Shown: piece by piece, positions 1-8,319 of the stretch
Layout: each line of letters opens with the position of its first letter
Position numbering within the stretch: position 1 is the stretch's first letter
Assembly: GCF_016055025.1 (NCBI RefSeq)
Contig: NZ_JAECVW010000004.1
From: Thermoactinomyces intermedius
GTDB lineage: Bacteria > Bacillota > Bacilli > Thermoactinomycetales > Thermoactinomycetaceae
Direction: 5' to 3' (one strand)
DNA length: 64,000 nt
The notes under the pieces: generated by a model
Databases searched by the model: none
Told to the model about the DNA's origin: nothing
Seen by the model: the letters and a program-made list of their open reading frames with translations, nothing else
Translations under genes and position numbers: made by a program

Positions 1-520
1 CGATGATAAAGACGGACGAGAGAATGACGCCGAAATCAAACATCAACATGGTGCGGCCGATGCTCCAACCATAAAATTTGTTGACAAGCCGGGCGATGAT
101 ATCCACGCCGCCGGTCGTCCCTCCGGTCCGGAAGATGAGCCCCAGGCCGATTCCTACCAACACTCCGGTATACAAGGTGCACAATAAGGTGTCTTCCGGC
201 GGGGGGCCGAACCACGTGACGATGTTTTTGGTGATTTCCAAGAAAAAAGAGGAAGAGGCGATCCCGAGGATCGTATAGATAAAGGATTGTTTTCCAAATA
301 CTTTGTATCCGACAAAGAGAAGCGGTATATTTAAAAGCAGGATCACCAGACCGGGCGAAAAGCCAAACAAATAGAACAGAAGCAGGCTGATCCCGGTAAA
401 TCCTCCTTCAGCCAAATTGCTGGGGATGGCAAAATAGTTGATCCCCATGGCAAAAATCAGTGAACCGGTTAAAAGGATCACGATCTTGGAAATATGTAAA
501 AGAATTTTGTTTTTTTTCAT
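1..520 (-). CDS. YitT family membrane protein (YpjC-like), C-terminus cut by window edge
   Basis: Reading leftwards from an ATG at 520-518, an open frame runs off the window edge (about 173 codons visible). The N-terminus is short and basic (MKKNKILLH) and is followed by several hydrophobic helices. The glycine-rich stretch GGFTGISLLL and the later GGTTGGVDIIAR are typical of the YitT/DUF161 membrane family. An AGGAG-type ribosome site lies just before the start. In Bacillus subtilis the YitT-family gene ypjC lies close to ypjD and dapB, which fits the position, but here it is divergent from them. Substrate and function of the family are not established. The family call is firm; the ypjC orthology is inferred from context. 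Confidence 0.8.
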   Translation of the reverse strand, partial: MKKNKILLHISKIVILLTGSLIFAMGINYFAIPSNLAEGGFTGISLLLFYLFGFSPGLVILLLNIPLLFVGYKVFGKQSFIYTILGIASSSFFLEITKNIVTWFGPPPEDTLLCTLYTGVLVGIGLGLIFRTGGTTGGVDIIARLVNKFYGWSIGRTMLMFDFGVILSSVFII

Positions 521-579
521 TTGGATTCTCCTTGTCAAAGGATCATTTCCGATATATTATACATGCCCTGATTTCCAGG

Positions 580-607
580 TTCAATGCTTGAAAAAGATCG
601 GTATAAT
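580..607 (+). promoter_or_regulatory. Candidate sigma-A promoter for the MazG-like/dapB block
   Basis: TTCAAT at 580-585 and TATAAT at 602-607 are 16 bases apart. This is the only good match upstream of the plus-strand block that starts at 671. The -10 is perfect, the -35 and the spacing are weaker. Confidence 0.45.
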
Positions 608-670
608 GAAGGAGATTGAGTTTGTTCCGTATTTTACGTTAACATGAGAATGGAGCAGGAGGGTGAAGCG

Positions 671-1003
671 ATGGCAGGAAAAACGATCAGTGACCTCCAA
701 AAAGAGGTTGATCAATATATCGGTCAGTTTAAGGAAGGATATTTTCATCCGTTATCCATGCTGGCCCGCCTCACGGAAGAAGTGGGGGAGCTGGCGCGGG
801 AAGTGAATCACCGCTACGGCGAAAAACCCAAAAAGCCGGATGAAGAAGAAAATTCGATTGAAAATGAGTTGGGGGATCTTTTGTTTATCATTACTTGCTT
901 TGCCAACTCGTTGGACATCGATTTGGAAGAGGCTTACCAAAAAGTAATGGATAAATACCAAACGCGGGATGCCAACCGTTGGACGCGGATTGAAGACAAA
1001 TAA
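671..1003 (+). CDS. MazG-type nucleotide pyrophosphohydrolase (YpjD-like)
   Basis: This 110-residue protein is of the all-alpha NTP pyrophosphatase (MazG) superfamily, which hydrolyses (d)NTPs to monophosphates and is thought to clear unusual nucleotides. The metal-binding pattern is visible: EEVGELARE near residue 33, then ENELGDLLFII near residue 69. I start at ATG 671 because GGAGGGTGA sits just upstream and the N-terminus then matches the usual family length of about 110; an in-frame ATG at 644 has no comparable site. It lies 32 bases before dapB, the same order as ypjD-dapB in Bacillus, so co-transcription is likely. The natural substrate is unknown. Confidence 0.88.
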   Translation: MAGKTISDLQKEVDQYIGQFKEGYFHPLSMLARLTEEVGELAREVNHRYGEKPKKPDEEENSIENELGDLLFIITCFANSLDIDLEEAYQKVMDKYQTRDANRWTRIEDK

Positions 1004-1035
1004 AAACACCAAGGGAGAAGAGGAGACGAAACATC

Positions 1036-1836
1036 ATGAAGATTCGAGTCATCGTAGCCGGAGCAAGCGGAAGAATGGGACAGGAAGTTGTGAAGATGTT
1101 AACAAAAACCGAAGATCTGGAACTGGTCGGAGCCACATCCCGGACCCACGCGGGGAAGGATGTCGGAGAAGTGGTTGGAATCGGGCCGTTGGGGGTCTCT
1201 TTTGTTTCTTCCACACTTGAAGCTCTCAGTAAAACCCGGGCGGATGTCTTGGTGGACTTTACGACACCGGAAGTGGTGAAAGAAAATATGGAACTCGCCA
1301 TGGAAGCGGGCGTTCGTCCGGTGGTGGGAACCAGCGGATTGTCTGAATCGGATATCCAATCCCTCCGGGAAATGAGTGAACAAACCGGGGTGGGTGCGAT
1401 CATTGCCCCTAATTTCGCCATTGGTGCCGTATTGATGATGGTCTTTGCACAAAAAGCGGCGAAATATTTACCCCATGTGGAAATCGTGGAGTCTCATCAT
1501 GACCGGAAACTGGATGCTCCCTCGGGAACGGCGGTCAAAACAGCTGAGATGATTCAGAGAAGCCGGGGAGAGTTAAAACAAGGGCATCCGGAAGAAAAAG
1601 AGTTGCTCGAAGGGGCCCGGGGCGCTTATGTCGGCGGTTTCCGGATTCACAGTGTCCGGTTGCCCGGATTGGTCGCCCACCAGGAAGTGATGTTTGGCGG
1701 CGACGGGCAATTGCTGACGGTACGGCATGACTCTTTCCATCGGGAATCGTTCATGCCGGGTGTGAAATTGGCGATTGAAAAAGTTATGACGTTGGACAAG
1801 CTGGTTTACGGTTTGGAAAATATTTTGGATTTGTGA
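1036..1836 (+). CDS. dapB: 4-hydroxy-tetrahydrodipicolinate reductase
   Basis: DapB catalyses the NAD(P)H-dependent reduction step of the diaminopimelate/lysine pathway, feeding peptidoglycan, lysine and, in spore formers, dipicolinate. The 266-residue length is normal. The Rossmann motif GASGRMGQE starts near residue 9, and the signature ESHHDRKLDAPSGTA near residue 152 carries the catalytic histidine/lysine region. GAGGAGA stands 8-10 bases before the ATG. The stop overlaps the spacer before the next gene, a PLP enzyme, with only 17 bases between coding regions, so the two are probably one transcript. In Bacillus subtilis mgsA follows dapB; here it is absent from this position. Confidence 0.97.
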   Translation: MKIRVIVAGASGRMGQEVVKMLTKTEDLELVGATSRTHAGKDVGEVVGIGPLGVSFVSSTLEALSKTRADVLVDFTTPEVVKENMELAMEAGVRPVVGTSGLSESDIQSLREMSEQTGVGAIIAPNFAIGAVLMMVFAQKAAKYLPHVEIVESHHDRKLDAPSGTAVKTAEMIQRSRGELKQGHPEEKELLEGARGAYVGGFRIHSVRLPGLVAHQEVMFGGDGQLLTVRHDSFHRESFMPGVKLAIEKVMTLDKLVYGLENILDL

Positions 1837-1853
1837 TCAAAGGAGATGGAACC

Positions 1854-2849
1854 GTGCCTCACCCGATGAATCATTTTCCGATCTTGGATGGATTTACTCC
1901 GCTTGAACCGTTGCCTCGTCTCGCCGAACACCTGGGGATGAAAAGTTTATGGATCAAACGGGATGATTTGACGGGGTTGATGTTTGGGGGAAATAAACTC
2001 AGGAAATTGGAGTATTTGATCGGGGATGCCTTGTCCAAAGGATGTGATCTGGTGATCACCGGAGGCAGCCCCCAGTCCAACCATGCCCGATTGACGGCTG
2101 CGGTTGCCAATAAGGCCGGCATGGAAACCTGGTTATGTTTTGCCGGTCGCCATATGGGGATGCGGCAAGGAAACTTGCTGCTGAATCATATTATGGGAGC
2201 GACCATGTTCACTACCGGGGTATATGGATCAAACAATTTGTATCAGGCGATGAAAGAGAAAGCGGCCGAAGCCGAAAAAGAAGGAAAAAAACCTTACACC
2301 ATTCCAGTCGGCGGATCGACCCCGATCGGGGATTACGGCTACCTTCGCGCATGGAAAGAGCTGGAGGAACAGCGGGAAATGAAACAGATTCCCCCGTTTG
2401 ATGAAATTTATGTGGCAGCCGGTTCCGGCGGGACGATTGCCGGATTGCTGGCCGGGATTCATTTATATCCGCAAAAAACGAATTTGATGGGTATCAGCGT
2501 TTGGGAATCGAAAGAGACTTTATATCAGGAGATTCAGGATTTCACTTCTCAATTGTTGTCATGGTTGGGACACGACCAGGCGGTTTCCATGGATGCTTTG
2601 CAATTGTTTGATCAATTCATCGGAAAAAAATACGGGGTTCCGTCTGAAGCCGGCAATGAAGCCATTCGTCTGCTGGCGCGTTTGGAAGGTATCATGGTCG
2701 ATCCGGTATATACGGGAAAAGCCCTGTCGGGATTGATTGACCGGGCCCGGAAAGGGCTGTTAAAGGATAAACACGTGTTATTTTGGCACACCGGCGGAAC
2801 CCCGGCTGTCTTTACCCACGCTTCTTCCCTTTCACAGGATGAAGCGTGA
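1854..2849 (+). CDS. D-cysteine desulfhydrase / ACC deaminase family PLP enzyme
   Basis: This is a 331-residue member of the fold-type II PLP family that includes D-cysteine desulfhydrase (D-cysteine to pyruvate, sulfide and ammonia) and ACC deaminase. The substrate and PLP-lysine region KRDDLTGLMFGGNKLRKLEY is seen near residues 30-50, GGSPQSNHARLTAA near 70, and the phosphate-binding AAGSGGTIAGLLAG near 185. GTG 1854 is chosen as start because AAAGGAG lies 8 bases upstream. An earlier in-frame GTG at 1833 would overlap dapB and has no site. Sequence alone does not separate D-cysteine desulfhydrase from ACC deaminase. Position directly before the bacillithiol genes favours a cysteine-related role (inference). 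Confidence 0.82.
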   Translation: MPHPMNHFPILDGFTPLEPLPRLAEHLGMKSLWIKRDDLTGLMFGGNKLRKLEYLIGDALSKGCDLVITGGSPQSNHARLTAAVANKAGMETWLCFAGRHMGMRQGNLLLNHIMGATMFTTGVYGSNNLYQAMKEKAAEAEKEGKKPYTIPVGGSTPIGDYGYLRAWKELEEQREMKQIPPFDEIYVAAGSGGTIAGLLAGIHLYPQKTNLMGISVWESKETLYQEIQDFTSQLLSWLGHDQAVSMDALQLFDQFIGKKYGVPSEAGNEAIRLLARLEGIMVDPVYTGKALSGLIDRARKGLLKDKHVLFWHTGGTPAVFTHASSLSQDEA

Positions 2850-2910
2850 ATTCAAGCCCCATACCAAGCAAGGAACTTACAAAAAATGAAACAGGAAAAG
2901 AGGGTGTGAA

Positions 2911-3609
2911 GTGGGTACAACCGTTGATATTTTAGCTTTCGGCGCTCATCCTGATGACATTGAAATCGGGGCGGGCGCCTTGGTGGCAAAACATACAAAA
3001 AAAGGCTATTCTGTTGCTTTTTGTAATTTGACGGATGCCGAGCTTTCCTCCAACGGGACGGTGGAGCTTCGCAAACAAGAAGCGAAGCAGGCCGAGGAGA
3101 TCCTGGGGGTGGAACAAAGCATTTATCTGGGCTTCCCGGACCGGGGGTTGACCGGCAGCAAGGAACAATTGTTAAAAATGACGCAGGTGATCCGCAAGCT
3201 CCGTCCCCGTGTGGTGCTCGCCCCCTACTGGAAAGACCGGCATCCGGATCACGTTCAGTGCAGTAAAATGGTCAAAGAAGCCGTGTTTGACGCGGCCATC
3301 CGGAAAAAAGAAACACCTGGCGGTGAAGAAGCCCATCGTGTGGAGCAAGTTTATTATTATTTTATTAATCACATGGGTGAAGCAGATGTGATTGTGGATG
3401 TTTCGGATGTTTACGAGTTAAAAAAGAAAGCTTTGCTTGCCTACCGCAGCCAGTTTTCCCAAGGGGAAGGACAGGTGGAAACCCCGCTGAATCAGCCCGC
3501 ATATTTGGCCATGATTCAAGGTCGGGATCAGTTATGGGGGCAACAAATCGGTGTATGCTATGGGGAAGGATTGGTGAGTCCCCATCCGGTAAAAAAAGAG
3601 TTTCTTTGA
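2911..3609 (+). CDS. bshB1: Bacillithiol biosynthesis deacetylase BshB1
   Basis: BshB1 removes the acetyl group from N-acetylglucosaminyl-malate, the second step of bacillithiol synthesis. The protein is a 232-residue zinc-dependent LmbE/PIG-L deacetylase. The signature AHPDDIEIGAGAL near residue 11 supplies zinc ligands and the catalytic aspartate, and DRHPDHVQCSKM near residue 110 supplies another metal histidine. The GTG start at 2911 follows AGAGGGTG. It lies directly before bshA, as in Bacillus. bshC, needed for the last step, is not in this window. Confidence 0.95.
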   Translation: MGTTVDILAFGAHPDDIEIGAGALVAKHTKKGYSVAFCNLTDAELSSNGTVELRKQEAKQAEEILGVEQSIYLGFPDRGLTGSKEQLLKMTQVIRKLRPRVVLAPYWKDRHPDHVQCSKMVKEAVFDAAIRKKETPGGEEAHRVEQVYYYFINHMGEADVIVDVSDVYELKKKALLAYRSQFSQGEGQVETPLNQPAYLAMIQGRDQLWGQQIGVCYGEGLVSPHPVKKEFL

Positions 3610-3627
3610 AGATGAAGGAGGATTTGG

Positions 3628-4752
3628 ATGCGAATCGGGATTACTTGTTATCCGTCACACGGAGGATCCGGCGTGGTAGCCACCGAACTGGGGAAACTGT
3701 TGGCCGAAAAAGGGCATGATATTCACTTTATTACATATGACATGCCTTTCCGGTTGGGAAACTTTCACCAAAATATCCGGTATCACGGGGTTGAGGCCAA
3801 CCGGTATGCGGTTTTTAAGTATCCGCCTTATGATTTGTCGCTCGCCAGCCGGATGGCACAAGTTGCAAAAACATACGATTTGGACTTGCTTCATGTCCAT
3901 TATGCCGTCCCGCATGCCATTGCCGCCGTGTTGGCCAAACAAATGGTGGGGGAACATTTGAAAGTTGTCACCACCCTCCACGGAACCGACATCACCGTGT
4001 TGGGGGAAGATCCATCACTGAGAGACATTATTTGTTTCGGGATCCGGCAGAGTGATGCGGTGACGGCGGTATCGGAGGATCTTGCCAAGCAAACGAAAGC
4101 CCTTTTTTGTCAGGATCATGAAAAAAAGATTGATTGCATCTACAATTTTGTGGATACAAGGGTGTATTATCCGCGGGATGTTTCCGACCTGCGGAAAAAG
4201 TATGTGGATGCGGACGAAAAGCTGTTGCTTCACATTTCCAATTTTCGTCCGGTCAAACGCCCGATGGATGTGATTGAGATTTTCCGCAAAGTGAGTGAAT
4301 CCCTGCCGGCCCGGTTGTTGATGGTGGGCGAAGGCCCCGAGCTTCCACGGGTGATTGAGCAGGTGAAACAATGGGGAATGGAGGACAGGGTTATCTTTTT
4401 GGGAAAACAGGATGAAGTGTCCCGGCTGATCTCCCTGGCCGATTTGGTGCTTCTTCCCTCCGCCAAGGAAAGTTTTGGTTTGGTGATCCTGGAAGCCATG
4501 GCCTGCGGGGTTCCGGCCGTTGCATCCGATGCGGGAGGGATTCCGGAGGTGGTTGAACACGGGAAAACCGGCTTTTTGTCCCCGGTGGGAGCGGTGGATG
4601 AAATGGCCGGGTATGCCGTTCAATTGTTGAGGGATCCGCAGATGCATGCGTCGTTTGCAAAAGCGGGCCTGCAAAGGGCAAGAACGGTGTTCAGCGGGAC
4701 GAAGATCGTTGAACAATATGAAGCGATTTATCGTCGGGTGATCAACGGGTGA
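3628..4752 (+). CDS. bshA: N-acetyl-alpha-D-glucosaminyl L-malate synthase BshA
   Basis: BshA joins UDP-N-acetylglucosamine to L-malate, the first step of bacillithiol synthesis in the cytosol. This 374-residue GT-B fold protein belongs to glycosyltransferase family 4. The N-terminal loop HGGSGVVATELG (near 11-22), the first-domain HGTDITVLG (near 121) and the donor-sugar motif KESFGLVILEAMACGVPAV (near 279-297) with the E-x7-E pattern are all visible. GGAGGA lies 6-8 bases before ATG 3628, 18 bases after bshB1. It is followed almost immediately by cca. Length and context agree with Bacillus BshA. Confidence 0.96.
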   Translation: MRIGITCYPSHGGSGVVATELGKLLAEKGHDIHFITYDMPFRLGNFHQNIRYHGVEANRYAVFKYPPYDLSLASRMAQVAKTYDLDLLHVHYAVPHAIAAVLAKQMVGEHLKVVTTLHGTDITVLGEDPSLRDIICFGIRQSDAVTAVSEDLAKQTKALFCQDHEKKIDCIYNFVDTRVYYPRDVSDLRKKYVDADEKLLLHISNFRPVKRPMDVIEIFRKVSESLPARLLMVGEGPELPRVIEQVKQWGMEDRVIFLGKQDEVSRLISLADLVLLPSAKESFGLVILEAMACGVPAVASDAGGIPEVVEHGKTGFLSPVGAVDEMAGYAVQLLRDPQMHASFAKAGLQRARTVFSGTKIVEQYEAIYRRVING

Positions 4753-4753
4753 G

Positions 4754-6001
4754 TTGGTGAGCATTATGGACCATCGAAAAATGGCGGCACTTCACGTGAT
4801 GGAGAAACTGGAACAAGCAGGCTATCAAGCTTATTTGGTTGGCGGATGCGTCAGGGACGAATGCTTGGGAAAGATTCCCCAGGATTATGATGTGACGACC
4901 GATGCCCGTCCTGAACAAGTGATGGAAATCTTTGAAAAAGTAGTCCCGACCGGAATCCGGCACGGAACGGTGATGGTGGTGGAACAGAAAGTCCCGGTTG
5001 AGGTGACGACGTTCCGCACCGATGGAAAATATTCGAATCACCGGCAACCGGAAAAAGTGGAGTTTGTGCAATCGCTGAAGGAGGATTTGAAACGCCGGGA
5101 CTTTACGATGAATGCCATGGCCAAGGATCGAAACGGCCGCATCATCGACTACTTTGGCGGGCGGAAAGATTTGGATGAAGGAATCATTCGCACGGTGGGG
5201 GATCCGTCGGAGCGTTTTCAGGAAGATGCACTCCGGATGCTGAGGGCGGTTCGCTTTGCCAACCAATTCCGGTTTGTTTTGGATCCGGCGACCGAAGAAG
5301 GCATTTGCCGGCACCGGGACAAAGGAGGCTGTTTGTCGGTCGAAAGGGTGACCGCCGAACTGAACAAAATGTTTGATGCCGATACCGTGTCCCATGGATT
5401 CCGGCTTCTGTTTCAAACGCGCCTGATCCATTTCCTCCCGCCTTTTTGCCGGTGGGATCTTCCGGATGAGGCGGTGAAGGCAATGCCACAGATTGATCCG
5501 ATCAAAAACCGGACGGTGAGGTGGGCGTATCTGCTCTGTTTATGCGGCACCCGCCCGGATCAGTTGGCGGAACGGCTTCGGCAGTTAAAGCTTTCCAAAA
5601 AGGAGAATAAAGAAATATCGGCTTGTTTTTCGCTGGCTTCCCGGTGGAAAGGCCCGGATGATTCCATGAGCCGGGAAGACTGGTGCCGCATCTTGCTGGA
5701 AGAAGGACCGGAGGCCGTGGCCAACGCGGCAAATCTGGCCAGACTGACAAGCCCTGACGGACAGTGGATTCCTTCGGATTCACAGCTTGCAGAGTGGTGG
5801 AACGGCCTGAAGATTCATCAAGCCCGGGAGTTGAAGGTAAGCGGCCGGGATTTCATCCGGCATTGCGGATGGGAGAAAGGCCCGTGGATCGGTAAAGTCC
5901 TGCAGGTTCTTTTGGAACAAGTGGCCCTCGGACATCTTCCCAATGAGAAAGAAATTTTGCTGAAGGAAGGGTGTAAAATTGGAGCGCTCCATCAGAAATG
6001 A
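4754..6001 (+). CDS. cca: CCA tRNA nucleotidyltransferase
   Basis: Cca adds or repairs the 3-prime CCA end of tRNAs using CTP and ATP, without a template. This is a class II enzyme: the head motif LVGGCVRDECLG near residue 25 and the metal aspartates in DYDVTTDARP near 40 are present, followed by RRDFTMNAMA near 115 and the neck motif EDALRMLRAVRFA near 157. Length 415 is normal for the bacterial type without an HD domain. The start is uncertain: TTG 4754, GTG 4757 and ATG 4766 are all in frame, with only weak ribosome sites. bshA ends one base earlier, so translation is probably coupled. The 3-prime end overlaps birA by 23 bases. Confidence 0.95.
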   Translation: MVSIMDHRKMAALHVMEKLEQAGYQAYLVGGCVRDECLGKIPQDYDVTTDARPEQVMEIFEKVVPTGIRHGTVMVVEQKVPVEVTTFRTDGKYSNHRQPEKVEFVQSLKEDLKRRDFTMNAMAKDRNGRIIDYFGGRKDLDEGIIRTVGDPSERFQEDALRMLRAVRFANQFRFVLDPATEEGICRHRDKGGCLSVERVTAELNKMFDADTVSHGFRLLFQTRLIHFLPPFCRWDLPDEAVKAMPQIDPIKNRTVRWAYLLCLCGTRPDQLAERLRQLKLSKKENKEISACFSLASRWKGPDDSMSREDWCRILLEEGPEAVANAANLARLTSPDGQWIPSDSQLAEWWNGLKIHQARELKVSGRDFIRHCGWEKGPWIGKVLQVLLEQVALGHLPNEKEILLKEGCKIGALHQK

Positions 6002-6956
6002 AATTGTTCGCTTATTCGTCGAGAATCCGGAGGGATTCTTGTCCGGAGAAGAAATCAGCCGCCGGGTCGGATGCAGTCGCGCGGCCGTTTGGAAGCAGAT
6101 TGAAGAGCTGAGGAAACAAGGCTATGAGATTGAGGCCAAACCCCGGCAAGGCTACCGGTTAAAGTACCGCCCGGACCGTGTGGCACCCGAAGAAATTTAT
6201 CCCCACCTGAAGACGGAGCGGTTGGGGTGTGAAATTCGATATGTCGAATCCACGCCTTCCACACAAAACATTGCTCATCAATGGGCAAAAGACGGAGCTC
6301 CCGAAGGGGCCGTCGTGATCGCGGAGGAACAGGTGAACGGGCGGGGGAGGATGGGAAAAACCTGGCATTCTCCACCGCGGACCGGGATCTGGATGAGTTT
6401 GATTTTGCGCCCTCCCATTTCGCTGGCGGAGGCGTCCCAATTAACCCTGCTGGCGTCGGTGGGAGTGCAGGAAGCCATCTCAAAAGAAACGAATTTGCCG
6501 ACAAAAATAAAATGGCCCAATGATATCTTGGTGCAAGGGAAAAAAGTATGCGGGATTTTGACGGAAATCCGGGGGGAACAGGACCGGATCCACTATGTCA
6601 TCATGGGGATTGGAATGAATGTCAACACGGAAGCCAAAGATTTTCCGGAAGAACTGGCGAATGTCGGTACGTCGCTGGCCATGGAGACCGGTCGCAAAAT
6701 CCACCGCGCCTCTTTGGTGGCCGTGCTGTTAAAAGAACTGGAACAATACTATTTGCTTTATTTGCAACAAGGTTTTACCCCCATTCGCAAAAAATGGGAA
6801 GAGAAAGCAGGAATGCTGGGGCAAGTGATCACGGCCCGCTCCACGCAAAGCACCATCACCGGTTTGGCGGAACACTTGAATGAACAAGGAGCCTTGCTGA
6901 TCCGGACTTCTTCCGGTGTGGTTCCGGTTTATTCCGCAGAGATCGAATGGCAATAA
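5979..6956 (+). CDS. birA: Bifunctional biotin-protein ligase / biotin operon repressor
   Basis: BirA makes biotinyl-AMP, transfers biotin to carboxylase carrier domains and, in its long form, represses biotin genes. At 325 residues this is the long form: an N-terminal helix-turn-helix (EEISRRVGCSRAAVWKQIE, near 23-41) precedes the catalytic domain. The ligase motifs NGRGRMGKTW (near 117) and KWPNDILVQGKKVCGIL (near 178) are clear. TTG 5979 is used because GGAAGGGTG is placed just upstream; this start lies inside the end of cca. A terminator follows directly, closing the conserved block. No biotin synthesis genes are in the window. Confidence 0.95.
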   Translation: MERSIRNEIVRLFVENPEGFLSGEEISRRVGCSRAAVWKQIEELRKQGYEIEAKPRQGYRLKYRPDRVAPEEIYPHLKTERLGCEIRYVESTPSTQNIAHQWAKDGAPEGAVVIAEEQVNGRGRMGKTWHSPPRTGIWMSLILRPPISLAEASQLTLLASVGVQEAISKETNLPTKIKWPNDILVQGKKVCGILTEIRGEQDRIHYVIMGIGMNVNTEAKDFPEELANVGTSLAMETGRKIHRASLVAVLLKELEQYYLLYLQQGFTPIRKKWEEKAGMLGQVITARSTQSTITGLAEHLNEQGALLIRTSSGVVPVYSAEIEWQ

Positions 6957-6966
6957 AGATGGCATG

Positions 6967-7010
6967 TCGGACAGACGGGGTTTTTTCTCGTTCTTGTCCG
7001 ATTTTTATTT
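6967..7010 (+). terminator. Rho-independent terminator after birA
   Basis: TCGGACA at 6967-6973 pairs with TGTCCGA at 6995-7001, followed by a T-rich run. It ends the dapB-birA block and separates it from the accessory operon downstream. Confidence 0.8.
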
Positions 7011-7034
7011 TTTGACATAAAATAGCTATAATGT

Positions 7035-7063
7035 TTGCCTATTATATTTATTAATAATATACT
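7035..7063 (+). promoter_or_regulatory. Candidate promoter of the TetR/coiled-coil operon
   Basis: TTGCCT at 7035-7040 and TATACT at 7058-7063 have a 17-base spacer in a very A+T-rich stretch. Transcription would begin near 7070, just upstream of the inverted repeat at 7086. Confidence 0.5.
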
Positions 7064-7085
7064 TTATATTATAATATATCTAAAT

Positions 7086-7101
7086 AGTACGACGACGTAC
7101 T
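7086..7101. promoter_or_regulatory. Perfect inverted repeat, probable TetR operator
   Basis: AGTACG-ACGA-CGTACT is a perfect 6-bp inverted repeat with a 4-base spacer. It lies between the candidate promoter and the start of the TetR gene at 7121, where a repressor would block its own operon. It shares the octamer ACGTACTG with the operator at 49948 near the other TetR gene in this window. Confidence 0.6.
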
Positions 7102-7120
7102 GTTTTGGAGGGGGGAGCGT

Positions 7121-7759
7121 TTGGCGGAAATCAAAGGGCAGGAATTATCGCCGATCGACCATTTTTTTCAAACGGAAGTGTGTCTCAATGAGCAGCAGGC
7201 GCGGATTTTGTCGGCCGCAGCGAAAGCGTTTTCGAACCGGGGGTATGTGGCCACGACGGTGAGTGACATTGTCGCATTGGCCCATGCATCCAAATCCACC
7301 TTTTACAAGCATTACCCCAATAAAAAAGCGGTGTTGAACCATCTTTTCGACCTGGTTTCCAATGCGGTGGTCCGGCGCGTGGAAAAAATTTTGCGCGATT
7401 ATCCCCCGACAACGGCAAAACGGACCTATCAGGCGATCCGGGAATATATCGGGATGTGTCAGACCTATCAGGAACTGGCCAAGCTGCTTTTGATTGACAC
7501 CATCGGATTTGTCCCGGAATTGCAGGAAAAGCGCGAAGAGATGATGCTGTTTTTTGCCGGTATTTTCCAAAGGGAACTGATGATGCTGAAAACAGAACAG
7601 GAAAAATGGATTATCTCGAATGCCATGGTGGGGGCAATTCATCAAGTGGTGATCCAATCTCTGTTGACAGAGGAAATGCCGGACGTGGATCACATTGCAA
7701 CCATTTTGGAAAAAATGCTGAGCAAGATTTTGCGGGAAGAATCGGGAAAGGGGGTGTAA
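7121..7759 (+). CDS. TetR/AcrR family transcriptional regulator
   Basis: This 212-residue protein is a dimeric one-component repressor by family. The N-terminal helix-turn-helix reads SNRGYVATTVSDIVALA then SKSTFYKHYPNKKAVL (residues about 37-72). The C-terminal part resembles that of the second TetR here (49981): both contain an IRxYIxxC segment followed by AKLLL, and later AMVGAI with VVxQ. The TTG start at 7121 follows a long G-rich ribosome site. It is the first gene of an operon of membrane-anchored coiled-coil proteins, only 5 bases before the next start, so it probably controls that operon through the inverted repeat at 7086. The ligand is unknown; a lipid-type signal is a guess from the similarity to the fatty-acid operon regulator. 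Confidence 0.9.
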   Translation: MAEIKGQELSPIDHFFQTEVCLNEQQARILSAAAKAFSNRGYVATTVSDIVALAHASKSTFYKHYPNKKAVLNHLFDLVSNAVVRRVEKILRDYPPTTAKRTYQAIREYIGMCQTYQELAKLLLIDTIGFVPELQEKREEMMLFFAGIFQRELMMLKTEQEKWIISNAMVGAIHQVVIQSLLTEEMPDVDHIATILEKMLSKILREESGKGV

Positions 7760-7764
7760 AAGGG

Positions 7765-8307
7765 TTGCAGAAAAAGCGGGTGGTTTCCGGCTTGATCGCG
7801 GCAGTGATCCTTGCCGGGGGAGGTTGGGCCGCCGCCACCAAAGTCCCGTGGTCCGAGATATCGTTTGAAGATTTTGATTTGAATGGAACCTTGGCCAAAA
7901 TCCATGAACGAACAGAACAACTCGGCGATGTGAATCAAGGCATCATTCAGGGAATCCAAAAGCTGGAAGAGCAATCGGGCAAAACGAAAGAAGTGAATCA
8001 AAAGTTGGCCCGGGTGGGAGAGCTGGCCGGCGCCCAAGTGGAACAGCTGAATCAAATCCGGGTGGTTACCGGCCAGCAAGTCCCGTTAAGCCAAAACCTG
8101 CACAGTCTCAGCCAGCGGTTGGCCAATCAGATGGACACCATTTCAAAAAGCGGGGGAAGGCAGGCAACGCAAGCAGGCCAATTGAAGAAAATCACGGAAC
8201 AAACCGAGGCCAATCTGAATGAGGTTTTGCAGCAAAATGTGTTATTGGAGGAAAAGTTGGGACAAGCTGCTGAGGTGGCCGAACAAGTGAAAAACTCTCT
8301 GCCTTAA
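7765..8307 (+). CDS. Membrane-anchored coiled-coil protein 1 of accessory operon
   Basis: I do not recognise a named family. The 180-residue product starts at TTG 7765, with GGGGGTG 8 bases upstream and overlapping the end of the TetR gene. A basic N-terminus (LQKKR) is followed by one hydrophobic helix (residues about 7-24). After a short linker the rest, from about residue 40 to the end, is almost wholly helical and rich in Q, N, E, K and L with heptad-like spacing, as in signalling or secretion coiled coils. No enzyme motif is present. By the positive-inside rule the coiled coil should face outside. It is the first of five similar proteins in a row. Function unknown. Confidence 0.8.
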   Translation: MQKKRVVSGLIAAVILAGGGWAAATKVPWSEISFEDFDLNGTLAKIHERTEQLGDVNQGIIQGIQKLEEQSGKTKEVNQKLARVGELAGAQVEQLNQIRVVTGQQVPLSQNLHSLSQRLANQMDTISKSGGRQATQAGQLKKITEQTEANLNEVLQQNVLLEEKLGQAAEVAEQVKNSLP

Positions 8308-8319
8308 AGGAGGGAGAAA

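Noticed and set aside
4015..4764. 249-codon open frame antisense to bshA
   Set aside because: It is a shadow of bshA: no ribosome site, atypical His/Arg/Phe-rich composition, and bshA itself is unmistakable.
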